Source: Treponema sp. UBA4873 (GTDB lineage Bacteria > Spirochaetota > Spirochaetia > Treponematales > Treponemataceae). Taken from it: a stretch of DNA of 64,000 nt. The position numbers were made by a program, and so were the translations under genes. Under the pieces are notes generated by a model that saw nothing but the letters and a program-made list of their open reading frames with translations, was not told the DNA's origin and did no database searches. Shown here piece by piece: positions 8,482 through 16,599 of the stretch (positions within the stretch are counted from its first letter, which is position 1; every line of letters starts with the position of its first letter). The stretch spans positions 125,339 to 189,338 of the forward strand of contig DHDP01000018.1 in NCBI GenBank assembly GCA_002399405.1, in the 5' to 3' direction.

Positions 8482-9480
8482 ATGGTTACAATAAACGATG
8501 TGGCGGCTGAATCAGGATTATCAGTCGGTACCGTATCCAAAGTTATTAACAATTTAAATGTAAAGGAATCGAACAGAAAGAAAGTAGAGGCCGCTATCGA
8601 CAGGCTTGGATATCAGGTGAACATGTATGCGCGCGGCTTTAAAATCGACAAGACGTATACGGTCGCCATTATTGTTCCGGATCTTATAAATCCCTTTTTT
8701 GCTTTGTTCGTCAATTTTGTGGAAAAAACGCTTGTCGGTGAAGGATACAAACTGCTTGTCTGTACGACCTACGGAGATGCCGAAAAGGAATCTTCATATG
8801 TTTCGATTGTCGTACGCAACAGAGTAGACGGCATAATTCTCATAAGTTACCATCACATAGAAGACGAACTGAAGAACATTACTATCCCGATAGTTTCGAT
8901 AGACCGGCATCTGGAAAATGCGGGGTGCTGCATATCGGGCGACAATGAAAACGGCGGGAAACTTGCCGCAGAAAAATTAATAAAAACGGGATGCACCTGC
9001 GTCGCGTATCTTCACAACGGTTCGAATCTTGACGGGGAAACGCTGAAACGGGGAAAGTCTTTTATTAAGACCTGCAGACGGGCGAAAATCAGGGCGGACG
9101 AAATCGACTTCGGCGAAGAGACGACTCTGAATGAATTTCAGATTTCGAAAATATACGAATTCCTCGAGCGGAATATCAGCACGGGACGCTTTGCGTATGA
9201 CGGTATTTTTACGAGTTCCGACATACATGCCGTTCTGGTGACGGAAAAACTGCAGCAGCTCGGGGTAAAAATTCCTGAAGAAGTGCAGGTCATCGGGTAC
9301 GACGGACTTAAAATTCTTAATGTGGGCGATTACGCCGTTTCCAGTATTGCCCAGCCCATTAAAAATATGGCGACCGCGAGCATAAAGGCGCTTCTTGGCC
9401 TTATTAATAAAGAAGCTGTCGAGAAAAATATTATCCTGCCGGTGCAGTTCGTTGAAGGCGGAACTACGCGGAAAGAATAG
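8482..9480 (+). CDS. LacI family transcriptional regulator
   Basis: 332 residues. The N-terminal helix-turn-helix VTINDVAAESGLSVGTVSKV (from about residue 2) and hinge are standard for LacI/GalR proteins. They are followed by a periplasmic-binding-protein-like sensor domain with TYTVAIIVPDLINPFF at about residue 58 and DGIFTSSDIHAV in the second lobe. It probably represses the sugar transporter operon through the palindrome at 3318-3337 and is released by a sugar. AGAAGGA precedes the ATG. A TATAAT at 8405-8410 may serve its own promoter, but no convincing -35 was found. Confidence 0.9.
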   Translation: MVTINDVAAESGLSVGTVSKVINNLNVKESNRKKVEAAIDRLGYQVNMYARGFKIDKTYTVAIIVPDLINPFFALFVNFVEKTLVGEGYKLLVCTTYGDAEKESSYVSIVVRNRVDGIILISYHHIEDELKNITIPIVSIDRHLENAGCCISGDNENGGKLAAEKLIKTGCTCVAYLHNGSNLDGETLKRGKSFIKTCRRAKIRADEIDFGEETTLNEFQISKIYEFLERNISTGRFAYDGIFTSSDIHAVLVTEKLQQLGVKIPEEVQVIGYDGLKILNVGDYAVSSIAQPIKNMATASIKALLGLINKEAVEKNIILPVQFVEGGTTRKE

Positions 9481-9567
9481 GTCCGCCCTCTGCAAAAGAA
9501 TCCGCAATACGAACTCATACTGCGTCCGATTTTACCGTTCAGATAATGCTTGCGTCGGGATTGGTGA

Positions 9568-11214
9568 TTAATCCGCCTCCGTAATCAGCCGCCTGGTTTC
9601 AGGAAGAACGGAAACGCTCACGGAAAATTCGTCGAGGCCGTATTTCAGCAGCTGCGGAACAGCTTCGGGATTTCCGGCGAATTCTCCGCACATTGCGCAG
9701 GGAATACCCGCTTTATGCGCAGCCTCAATCGTCCGCCTGATGAGTGCGAGTACGGCAGGATGAAACGGGTTATACAGGGACGCAAGCGATTCGTTAGTCC
9801 GGTCCACCGCGAGCGTGTACTGCGTCAGGTCGTTCGTCCCGATGCTGAAGAAACTGCACAACGGCGCAAGTTCTTCAGCGATGATTGCCGCCGCGGGAAT
9901 TTCAATCATGATGCCGGTTTCCGCATCCGCGTTGTACTGCTTGTTTTCCGCTGTAAGTTCCTGCGCGCATTCCGCTATAAACCGTTTCGCAGTCAGAATG
10001 TCGTCCGCAGAGCTTACCATCGGAAACATGATTTTAATATTGCCGTATACGGCGGCCCTGAGCAGTGCACGCAGCTGGGTTTTGAACAGTTCCGGCTGAA
10101 TGAAACAGAGCCTGATTGCGCGCGTTCCGAGGAAAGGATTGTCTTCCTTCGGCAGATGCAGATACGGAATTTCCTTGTCGCCGCCTATATCGAGCGTTCT
10201 GACGACAAGCGGCCGCGTTCCCATTTTCTCCGCAGCCGTGCGGTATATGCGGTACTGTTCTTCCTCGCCGGGAGGAGCGGACCGGTCAAGATAGAGAAAC
10301 TCCGTTCTGAACAAACCGACGCCTTCCGCGCCGTTTTCCAGAGCCCGGTCGATATCCGCCGGCGAGCCTATGTTTGCCGCAAGGAGAATGTTTTTTCCGG
10401 ATTTTGTCCGGCACGGAACGTGTATGTTTTTCCTGAGTTCCCGTTTTCGCTCTGCATATGCAGCGGCTTTCCGCATGTACTCTTCTACGACGGAAGCTTC
10501 CGGATTTACGAAAACCCTCCCGGTGCATCCGTCGACAATAATCGTGTCGCCGTCGGACGCCAGAGAACTGATCCGCTGAAGGCCGGCAACCGCAGGCAGT
10601 TCCATCGTCCGTGCGAGAATCGCAGCGTGCGACGTCGGCCCCCCGTGTTCGGTTATGATTGCCGCCGCATGGGTCCGGTCGAGCTGTGCCGTATCAGACG
10701 GGCCGAGCGTTTCCGCAATAACGACGCTGTCGGGCGGCAGTTCCGCCAGACTGCATGCTCCGCCGCTGCCTGTAAGAATGGAAATCAGTCTTCTTCCGAT
10801 ATCTTCAATGTCGCCCGAACGTTCCTTAAGATACGGATCGTCGTCCATTTCCGAAAATACGGCCGCAGTTTCTTTGACGGCTTCGGTTACGGCCTGTTCC
10901 GCACTGATGTACCGTTCTTTAATAGCTTTATCGGCAGCGCCTGTTATTTCCGGGTCCTTGAGCAGATATTTCTGCGTATTCAGAATATCAGCTTCCTGTT
11001 TTCCGTCTGCGGCCGGAATCCTGCCGATCAGTTCCGTCAGCTGCCGCTCCGCTTCCGCAACTGCCCGTTCAAGCCTGTTCCTTTCCGTTTCGGAATCAAC
11101 CGGAAGGGCGGTGCGTTTTGAACCGGAAGATGCAGGCGTCACGCTTTCGTACAGAAACGCTTTACCGATTGCGATGCCCGCTGAAACCGGAATTCCCTGC
11201 ATATCCATACTCAC
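9568..11214 (-). CDS. ptsI: PTS enzyme I (phosphoenolpyruvate-protein phosphotransferase)
   Basis: 548 residues, slightly under the usual 570. Enzyme I takes phosphate from PEP and passes it to HPr. The phosphorylated His196 lies in EHGGPTSHAAILAR, the PEP-binding signature is FSIGTNDLTQYTLAVDR, and the C-terminal CAMCGEFAG carries the active Cys. Its ATG overlaps the ptsH stop by four bases on the minus strand, showing coupled expression. With HPr and the IIA/IIB/IIC proteins at 14583-16519 it makes a complete sugar PTS in one locus. Confidence 0.95.
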   Translation of the reverse strand: MSMDMQGIPVSAGIAIGKAFLYESVTPASSGSKRTALPVDSETERNRLERAVAEAERQLTELIGRIPAADGKQEADILNTQKYLLKDPEITGAADKAIKERYISAEQAVTEAVKETAAVFSEMDDDPYLKERSGDIEDIGRRLISILTGSGGACSLAELPPDSVVIAETLGPSDTAQLDRTHAAAIITEHGGPTSHAAILARTMELPAVAGLQRISSLASDGDTIIVDGCTGRVFVNPEASVVEEYMRKAAAYAERKRELRKNIHVPCRTKSGKNILLAANIGSPADIDRALENGAEGVGLFRTEFLYLDRSAPPGEEEQYRIYRTAAEKMGTRPLVVRTLDIGGDKEIPYLHLPKEDNPFLGTRAIRLCFIQPELFKTQLRALLRAAVYGNIKIMFPMVSSADDILTAKRFIAECAQELTAENKQYNADAETGIMIEIPAAAIIAEELAPLCSFFSIGTNDLTQYTLAVDRTNESLASLYNPFHPAVLALIRRTIEAAHKAGIPCAMCGEFAGNPEAVPQLLKYGLDEFSVSVSVLPETRRLITEAD

Positions 11215-11477
11215 TCTTCTCCGAATTTCGATTCGATCAGCTCGGAGAGGGCCTTTAACGCCTCTGCTTCGTCCTCGCCTTCCGCCGTTATAGTTATTTC
11301 GTTATCCTGCTTTACCCTGAGCGCGAGCAGCTTTACCATCGACGTTGTGAGCGCGGACCGTTCTCCGTTCCTGATTGTTATCTTCGATTTGAAACGGCTC
11401 GCCGTATCGACAAGAAGCGCTGCGGGGCGGGAATGAATTCCTATTTTGTTTTTAACGGTAATATTTTGTTGTATCAT
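11211..11477 (-). CDS. ptsH: Phosphocarrier protein HPr
   Basis: 88 residues, standard length. The phosphorylated His15 is in GIHSRPAALL. Ser46 is in TTSMVKLLAL, at the position used by HPr kinase for catabolite control, although the surrounding residues differ from the Firmicutes consensus. GAGAGG precedes the ATG. It follows the PRD activator gene by 62 bases on the same strand and overlaps ptsI, so activator, HPr and enzyme I may be one transcript. Confidence 0.95.
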   Translation of the reverse strand: MIQQNITVKNKIGIHSRPAALLVDTASRFKSKITIRNGERSALTTSMVKLLALRVKQDNEITITAEGEDEAEALKALSELIESKFGEE

Positions 11478-11539
11478 ACGTATACCTCTCTGTTGTGGTA
11501 TTTAGATTAAAGCAATTTTCATGCCAATACACGTACCTT

Positions 11540-14239
11540 CTACTGCAGTACTGTTCCCGCATTTTCTCCGGTACCGATACAGTTGTCGGGATGGAAAAAA
11601 GACGCCAGATAGCAGATTTCGTCATCGGGAATACTGACGGAAAATTTTTCCCCAAGTTCTGCCGCTTCGTGTCTTACTGTTTCGACAAGCAGCTGTCTTT
11701 CCGCAATAAACTGATGCATCCCGCTGAAAGGCTGAACGGACTGTCCCTTTTTCAGTCTGTCGACCATACAGGCTATATGGCAGAACATACCGGTTCTGAC
11801 GCTTTCCTGCAGTTCGAATCCTGATTTTTTTTCGATTTGTTCCGTAAAATGGCGGGCGGCGGGGAATACTTCACCGGGGTCCGTCTGTGACAGAAATTCG
11901 CGGTATGCGTTTTCCATTTTTTCGAGAAGACTGCCGTTGTCTATAATCGTTTGCATCTCTCTGCGTCCTTCCGCGCTCATCGCCTCATCAATCGTAAAGA
12001 GCGGCACACCTTCTTCTATACGGAATGGACTGACAAGAAAAAGAATGCAGCCGCTTTCCTTCAGCGTCCGCAGCCGGGTGCGGATATCGTCTTTTCCGCT
12101 GATTCCGAGATTTCTCACAAGAATTCTTGTCCGGTCGAATTTAAGATGTGCAGTCAGATAATCCCGGATAAGCAGTGCGGATCCTTCTCCCGTCGAGCAC
12201 AGCGTTATGATATAATTCTGCCGTGAATAGCGCACAGGCGGATTTACAGCCGGTTCTCCGAGAAATGTATCGCGAATATCGGCCACATCCCGGTAAACCC
12301 GGTCGAGCGGCAGTCCTTCCGCCGCCTTTCTGGCAGCCTGAAGTACATGCAGTGTACTGACGAGCGTTATTGTTCTGCACCTGAGTTGAAGTTCCGTTTC
12401 AACCATTTTGCCGAGATTTGTGAGGGAGCCCATGTCTACAAGCAGCAGAATATCCGATTTTTCCGCTTGTCCGGTTATCCATGTTTTCAGTCTGACCCAC
12501 GCAGTTTCAGGCGGTTCATTGAGAGGCACGTCGATACCTGTCGCGGCACGGATTTTGAGCAGGTCGTTGCAGGCCTTTGCCATGCTGCTTGCCGTCGATT
12601 CCCCGTGCGCCATGACGACGACAGTGACAAGTCTGCCGTGAGTGACCGACAAATCCTCCGTATCCATAATGAAGAAAAGACTGAGAAATCCGGCTTCCTC
12701 CAGAGGCATCGACACCCCGCAGATGTGGTCGACCGTGTTCAGCGCTTCGACAGCCGCCTGAAATTCTTCCGGATTTGTTTGTCTGATTCTGTTGAAATCG
12801 GGATTGACGATCGTTCTGCCCGATTTTATGCGTCTTACCGCAGTCATGATGTGCATCGCGATTCCTGCCCGAAGCTGTTCCGGGAACTGGCGTCCCAGTC
12901 GTTTTTCCGCAGCCGGAATAATTTCCCTGATAGCTTCTGCCGTGTCCGGTTCTGCAATGTTGATGATTGTCGATTCCGTTTCTTCCTGATAATTGCGGGC
13001 GCGTGAAAAGTAATTTCTGACACAGGCGTCGAGATTTTCTCTGATTTCCGTTTCCGTCAGTCTGCCAGCCTTCATTTCGCGCATCCGCAGATCGATGAGT
13101 TCGTATATGGAACTGCTGTCGCCGTTTTCAAAAAAACGTTCACCTTCTTTTCTGTCAGGGCTGAACACGCAGAATCTGCTTCCCACGTCGGTCAGCTTGT
13201 GCCATATTTCCCGGTGCACCGTTCCTGAAAACAGACCTTCTCTGATATGCCCGGGAAGACTGGCGGTAACTATCTGTACGGTTTCTTTTTTCTGCGAAAC
13301 GAAATCAGAATACGCTTTTGCGCACAGCAGCTGAATATCAGCTTTGAGCTGGCCGACGTTGTTCGGGCAATCGTATCCGAGCAGACTCCTGATGGAATTT
13401 ACGGATGCGTAAATCGGTTTGCCTGTCCGCCTCGCCTCGTCGGAATAAAACGTCTGCACCAGTTCAAGCCGTTCGTCCAGACTCCGTTCATCAAGCGTCG
13501 GCAGACGGATTATCATGGGAATGCGCCGTGTAAACGTTTTGAGCAGAACGGAATCGGGATTTTCAGTCGTCGCTGCGATAATCCTTACAGAAGCTTTCCG
13601 TTCTATATCTGCGTCTCCCACCCGTCTGAATGTTCCCCTGTCGAGAAACGAGAACAGCATTTCCTGTCCTTCCGGAGGAAGACGGTGTACTTCGTCGAGA
13701 AAAAGAAATCCGCCGTCCGCTTTTTCCATAATGCCGATTCTGTCCGCATCCGCGCCGGTCCATGCGCCTTTGCGGGCGCCGAAAAGCCAGCTGACAAGTA
13801 ACTGCGGATTGTCCGCGTAGTCGGCGCAGTTGAATACGAAAAACGGCATGTCTTTTCTGTCGAGAATCTGTGCGGCAAATTCGTGGACAAGATTTGCAAA
13901 CAGTGATTTGCCTGTTCCCGTTTCACCGAGAATAAGCATCGGCATGCCGTCGGGAGGATAAAGCACTGCCGCCTTTGCCTGTTCCACCGGCTGTGAAAAG
14001 CTCGGAAACCGTTCGGCAAACCGGTCAAGTACCGTACGCGGTGCGGCAGGTACGGCGGCCCTGTACAGTACAGGTTTCGAACCTTCTTTTACGGCCCGTT
14101 GTTCACTGCAGAGTCTGTTGAGATCGTCGCTGACATTTGAACGCGCAAGCCCCAGATCGGCAGCCAGTTCCGCCGTTTGTATTCCTTTATCTTTTGTAAG
14201 TTCGGCAAGACGCCGGTATACGATTTCTATTCGTTTCAT
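11540..14239 (-). CDS. LevR-like PRD-containing sigma-54 activator
   Basis: 899 residues from ATG 14239. Domain order: N-terminal DNA-binding winged helix (about 1-60; AELAADLGLARSNVSDDLNRL), AAA+ domain with Walker A GETGTGKS (105-112), a GAWTGA loop (158-163) that contacts sigma-54, and Walker B GFLFLDEVH. Then come a PRD, an IIA-Man-like domain with His545 in VMAHGEST, a IIB-like segment with Cys681 in LCSTGEG, and a second PRD. This is the architecture of Bacillus LevR, which is controlled by PTS phosphorylation. The divergent -24/-12 promoter at 14502-14517 and two palindromic sites before it are its likely targets. The frame stays open upstream to 14518, but that extension runs across the palindromes and has no ribosome site. 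Confidence 0.9.
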   Translation of the reverse strand: MKRIEIVYRRLAELTKDKGIQTAELAADLGLARSNVSDDLNRLCSEQRAVKEGSKPVLYRAAVPAAPRTVLDRFAERFPSFSQPVEQAKAAVLYPPDGMPMLILGETGTGKSLFANLVHEFAAQILDRKDMPFFVFNCADYADNPQLLVSWLFGARKGAWTGADADRIGIMEKADGGFLFLDEVHRLPPEGQEMLFSFLDRGTFRRVGDADIERKASVRIIAATTENPDSVLLKTFTRRIPMIIRLPTLDERSLDERLELVQTFYSDEARRTGKPIYASVNSIRSLLGYDCPNNVGQLKADIQLLCAKAYSDFVSQKKETVQIVTASLPGHIREGLFSGTVHREIWHKLTDVGSRFCVFSPDRKEGERFFENGDSSSIYELIDLRMREMKAGRLTETEIRENLDACVRNYFSRARNYQEETESTIINIAEPDTAEAIREIIPAAEKRLGRQFPEQLRAGIAMHIMTAVRRIKSGRTIVNPDFNRIRQTNPEEFQAAVEALNTVDHICGVSMPLEEAGFLSLFFIMDTEDLSVTHGRLVTVVVMAHGESTASSMAKACNDLLKIRAATGIDVPLNEPPETAWVRLKTWITGQAEKSDILLLVDMGSLTNLGKMVETELQLRCRTITLVSTLHVLQAARKAAEGLPLDRVYRDVADIRDTFLGEPAVNPPVRYSRQNYIITLCSTGEGSALLIRDYLTAHLKFDRTRILVRNLGISGKDDIRTRLRTLKESGCILFLVSPFRIEEGVPLFTIDEAMSAEGRREMQTIIDNGSLLEKMENAYREFLSQTDPGEVFPAARHFTEQIEKKSGFELQESVRTGMFCHIACMVDRLKKGQSVQPFSGMHQFIAERQLLVETVRHEAAELGEKFSVSIPDDEICYLASFFHPDNCIGTGENAGTVLQ

Positions 14240-14277
14240 GAAATTCAGTATCAGTCTGAATTTCCGATTCGTCAAGA

Positions 14278-14304
14278 GATGTGTATTATTTTTTAATACA
14301 CATC
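14278..14304. promoter_or_regulatory. Upstream activator site 1 (palindrome)
   Basis: Inverted repeat GATGTGTATT (14278-14287) / AATACACATC (14295-14304) with a 7-base T-rich spacer. The same decamer pair recurs at 14334-14362. It lies about 200 bp before the sigma-54 promoter and 40 bp before the activator start codon, fitting an enhancer site that might also autoregulate the activator. Confidence 0.65.
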
Positions 14305-14324
14305 GGTAAAAAACTTTCCCGTTC

Positions 14325-14371
14325 TGCCGGCACGATGTGTATTGTCCCCGGGAATACACATCGTGCCGGCA
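14325..14371. promoter_or_regulatory. Upstream activator site 2 (long palindrome)
   Basis: A perfect 19-bp inverted repeat (arms 14325-14343 and 14353-14371, spacer 9). It contains the same GATGTGTATT / AATACACATC decamers as site 1, extended outward by TGCCGGCAC / GTGCCGGCA. It lies about 130 bp upstream of the -24 element. It is probably the main binding site of the LevR-like activator. Confidence 0.7.
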
Positions 14372-14501
14372 CAAAACACGTGAGCCGGCAGCAGAAAAAT
14401 AAAAATGCCGGATGCGTTCCGTCGGATATTTTATGATGTAAAAAGACTGTTCCGTTCCGGCCGCCGCCTCCGATGCACAAACGGAAGACGATGGTGTGTT
14501 T

Positions 14502-14517
14502 TGGCATATTATTTGCA
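14502..14517 (+). promoter_or_regulatory. Sigma-54 (-24/-12) promoter of PTS operon
   Basis: TGGCATATTATTTGCA: GG at 14503-14504 and GC at 14515-14516 with exactly ten bases between, matching the RpoN consensus. The first PTS gene starts at 14583. The divergent gene encodes a sigma-54 activator, which makes the assignment strong. Confidence 0.85.
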
Positions 14518-14582
14518 CTGAAATAAGAGTACTGATTTTGGGGAAGCTTCATCAGCCTTCAGTTCAGGAGGAGAAAAATGGT

Positions 14583-14912
14583 ATGTCAAAACTGAGAGTT
14601 TTACTGGTCTGCGGATCAGGGGCAAGTTCGGGGTTTATGGCGGCGAATATACGAAAGGCCGCTGCTGCGAGAGGACTCGATGTTGATATAAAAGCGCGCG
14701 GTGAAAGCGAAATAGAAAATTATATAGACAGTATCGATGTTCTGATGATAGGTCCCCATCTGGCATATATCATAAAGGATATAAAGGAATATGTTGGTAA
14801 TACCGGAGTACTGTCGTTCGTGATGAAACCGGAGTATTATTCAACACTTGACGGAGAAGCTGCGCTGGGAGATTTACTGGCACACGTGAATAAAGGAGAT
14901 ATTAATGAATAA
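14583..14912 (+). CDS. PTS lactose/cellobiose-family IIB component
   Basis: 109 residues. Cys10 in LLVCGSGASSG is the phosphorylated residue of the Lac family IIB fold. It accepts phosphate from the IIA protein at 16178 and passes it to the incoming beta-glucoside. The start is ATG 14583 behind CAGGAGGAG. An ATG five bases earlier is out of frame and stops after five codons. The stop overlaps the IIC start by eight bases. It is the first gene of the sigma-54-controlled operon. Confidence 0.88.
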   Translation: MSKLRVLLVCGSGASSGFMAANIRKAAAARGLDVDIKARGESEIENYIDSIDVLMIGPHLAYIIKDIKEYVGNTGVLSFVMKPEYYSTLDGEAALGDLLAHVNKGDINE

Positions 14913-16146
14913 ATTCATACACTGGCTTGAAACGAGTTTTGCTCCGCGGATGACAAAAATTAATAATAATCAATGGATTGTTACGCTGAAAGATTCTATC
15001 ATGCAGACATTACCTTTGATATTTCTTGGCTCTCTGTTCTGTTGTCTGACAATTCCGGGCGATGTTTTTAAAATTTCATGGTGGCCTGATTTCTGGACAC
15101 CGTTCGGATGGACCCTTGGAATGATTTCTCTGATGATTTCTTTCCTGATTCCGTTCAACCTTATGGAAAAGAAACGTTTCCGCCAGCAGCGGCTTATCGG
15201 CGGAATGACGGGTATTATCGTTTTTGCAATTATTATTACGCCACAGCTGACGATCGATAAGGCAATCGGATTCAGTCATGGTGTATTCGGCGCAGGCGGA
15301 ATGTTCATAGCGATTCTTGCAGGTATTTTTGTTGCGTTTGTTATGGGCCTCTTCGGCAAATTCTCCTTTTTTAAGGAGGATTCAGTCATCCCCGATTTTG
15401 TGCGTTCATGGTTCGATTCGATGCTGCCAATAGGGATATGCGTCGTAATAATGTGGATTCTTGTCGACGGTCTCAAAATTGATATTTACAATGCGGTCCT
15501 TGCCGTTGTGTCTCCATTGTCCGGCAGCATGGAAACTCTTTGGGGATTTATTGTCGTTATTTTTTTGGATTGTTTTCTGTATTCTATGGGAATTTCGGGT
15601 TGGGTATTGACTCCTATTACTAAACCGATATTTCTCGCAGCTATAACAGCTAATGCTGCCGGCACCGCAGCCAATCTTGTTACTTCTGAAACTATTTACA
15701 GTGCATATTTAGCGGTCGGTGGTATGGGATGCACATTTCCTCTTGTTATTATGATGATGCTTTCCCGCAGTTCAAAATTGAAAGCACTTGGAAAGGCGTG
15801 CATAGTACCTGCTGTTTTTAATATTAATGAGCCGGTCGTCTTCGGCGCTGTTGCATGGAACCCCGTCATGATGTTCCCGATGTGGCTACAGGCAATTGTT
15901 CTGCCGATTATTGTGTGGATTGGTACAAAAGTTATTGCATTTGCTCCTGTTCCTAAAGTCGTATTCGACCTGTGGTACACACCGTTCCCGATCAGCACAT
16001 GGATAACGACACAGTCAGTTACGGGAATCATACTGATGCTTGTCTGCGTGGCAGTATCGACGTGCATCTGGTATCCGTTTTTCAAAATGTACGAAAAAAA
16101 TGAAATTGATGCGGAAGCATTAAAAGCTGCCGGTACGAAAGCATAA
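14905..16146 (+). CDS. PTS cellobiose/lactose-family IIC permease
   Basis: 413 residues, about ten membrane segments, matching the cellobiose/diacetylchitobiose IIC family. The NINEPVVFGAVAWNPVMMFPM segment (around residues 310-330) is the conserved substrate-site region. It translocates and phosphorylates a beta-linked disaccharide. It lies between IIB and IIA, and the GH1 gene next to them points to cellobiose or a related beta-glucoside; chitobiose cannot be excluded. Confidence 0.9.
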   Translation: MNKFIHWLETSFAPRMTKINNNQWIVTLKDSIMQTLPLIFLGSLFCCLTIPGDVFKISWWPDFWTPFGWTLGMISLMISFLIPFNLMEKKRFRQQRLIGGMTGIIVFAIIITPQLTIDKAIGFSHGVFGAGGMFIAILAGIFVAFVMGLFGKFSFFKEDSVIPDFVRSWFDSMLPIGICVVIMWILVDGLKIDIYNAVLAVVSPLSGSMETLWGFIVVIFLDCFLYSMGISGWVLTPITKPIFLAAITANAAGTAANLVTSETIYSAYLAVGGMGCTFPLVIMMMLSRSSKLKALGKACIVPAVFNINEPVVFGAVAWNPVMMFPMWLQAIVLPIIVWIGTKVIAFAPVPKVVFDLWYTPFPISTWITTQSVTGIILMLVCVAVSTCIWYPFFKMYEKNEIDAEALKAAGTKA

Positions 16147-16177
16147 CGGTACCGAACGAAAAAGGACGGATAGAATT

Positions 16178-16519
16178 ATGGATGAAGATACTGTAAAGAT
16201 TTCGATGGCTATAATTTTGAACTCAGGCGACGCACGGGCCGCGTGTACCGACGCACTCACAGCTATCGGCGACGGGAATTTCGACACGGCGGACGAAAAA
16301 CTGAAGGAAGCTCATAAAAAAATCGTCGAAGCTCACCGTATCCAGACCGACGCAATACAGGAAGAAACGGACGGGAAAAAAAGCGAGTATTCTCTTCTTT
16401 TCGCGCATGCGCAGGATACGGTCATGACGGTAACGAGCGAACTGAATATAGCAACTCAGCTGCTGCATATTTTCAAAAAGTATGAAAAAAGAATAAGTAA
16501 GCTTGAAGATACTATTTAA
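16178..16519 (+). CDS. PTS lactose/cellobiose-family IIA component
   Basis: 113 residues, all helical, forming the usual trimer. The phosphorylated His77 lies in LLFAHAQDTVMT, with the conserved Asp80 that binds a metal ion in the family. It takes phosphate from HPr and gives it to the IIB at 14583. It has its own ribosome site (AAAAAGGACGG) 31 bases after the IIC gene. Confidence 0.9.
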   Translation: MDEDTVKISMAIILNSGDARAACTDALTAIGDGNFDTADEKLKEAHKKIVEAHRIQTDAIQEETDGKKSEYSLLFAHAQDTVMTVTSELNIATQLLHIFKKYEKRISKLEDTI

Positions 16520-16532
16520 TCCGTGAATACCT

Positions 16533-16564
16533 GCGGAACAGGACTCAACAGTGTCCTGTTCCGC
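16533..16564 (+). other. Strong stem-loop between IIA and GH1 genes
   Basis: A 12-bp perfect inverted repeat (GCGGAACAGGAC / GTCCTGTTCCGC) with an 8-base loop. The nearest T-run (16579-16586) is 15 bases beyond, so it is not a textbook terminator. It may attenuate or separate expression of the PTS and hydrolase parts of the operon. Confidence 0.55.
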
Positions 16565-16599
16565 GGTCCGCCGGTGGATTTTTTTTACAGGAGAAAAAC

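Noticed and set aside
9010..9025. tRNA T-loop-like GGTTCGAATC
   Set aside because: It lies inside the LacI-type coding sequence and no cloverleaf can be built around it. No tRNA was found in the window.
9715..11121. Long plus-strand ORF of 468 codons opposite ptsI
   Set aside because: It is an antisense shadow of enzyme I: Arg/Phe-rich, without family motifs or ribosome site.
14240..14518. N-terminal extension of the LevR-like activator
   Set aside because: The frame is open upstream, but the extension would cross both palindromic activator sites, has no ribosome site and shows no protein character. ATG 14239 starts a normal winged-helix domain.
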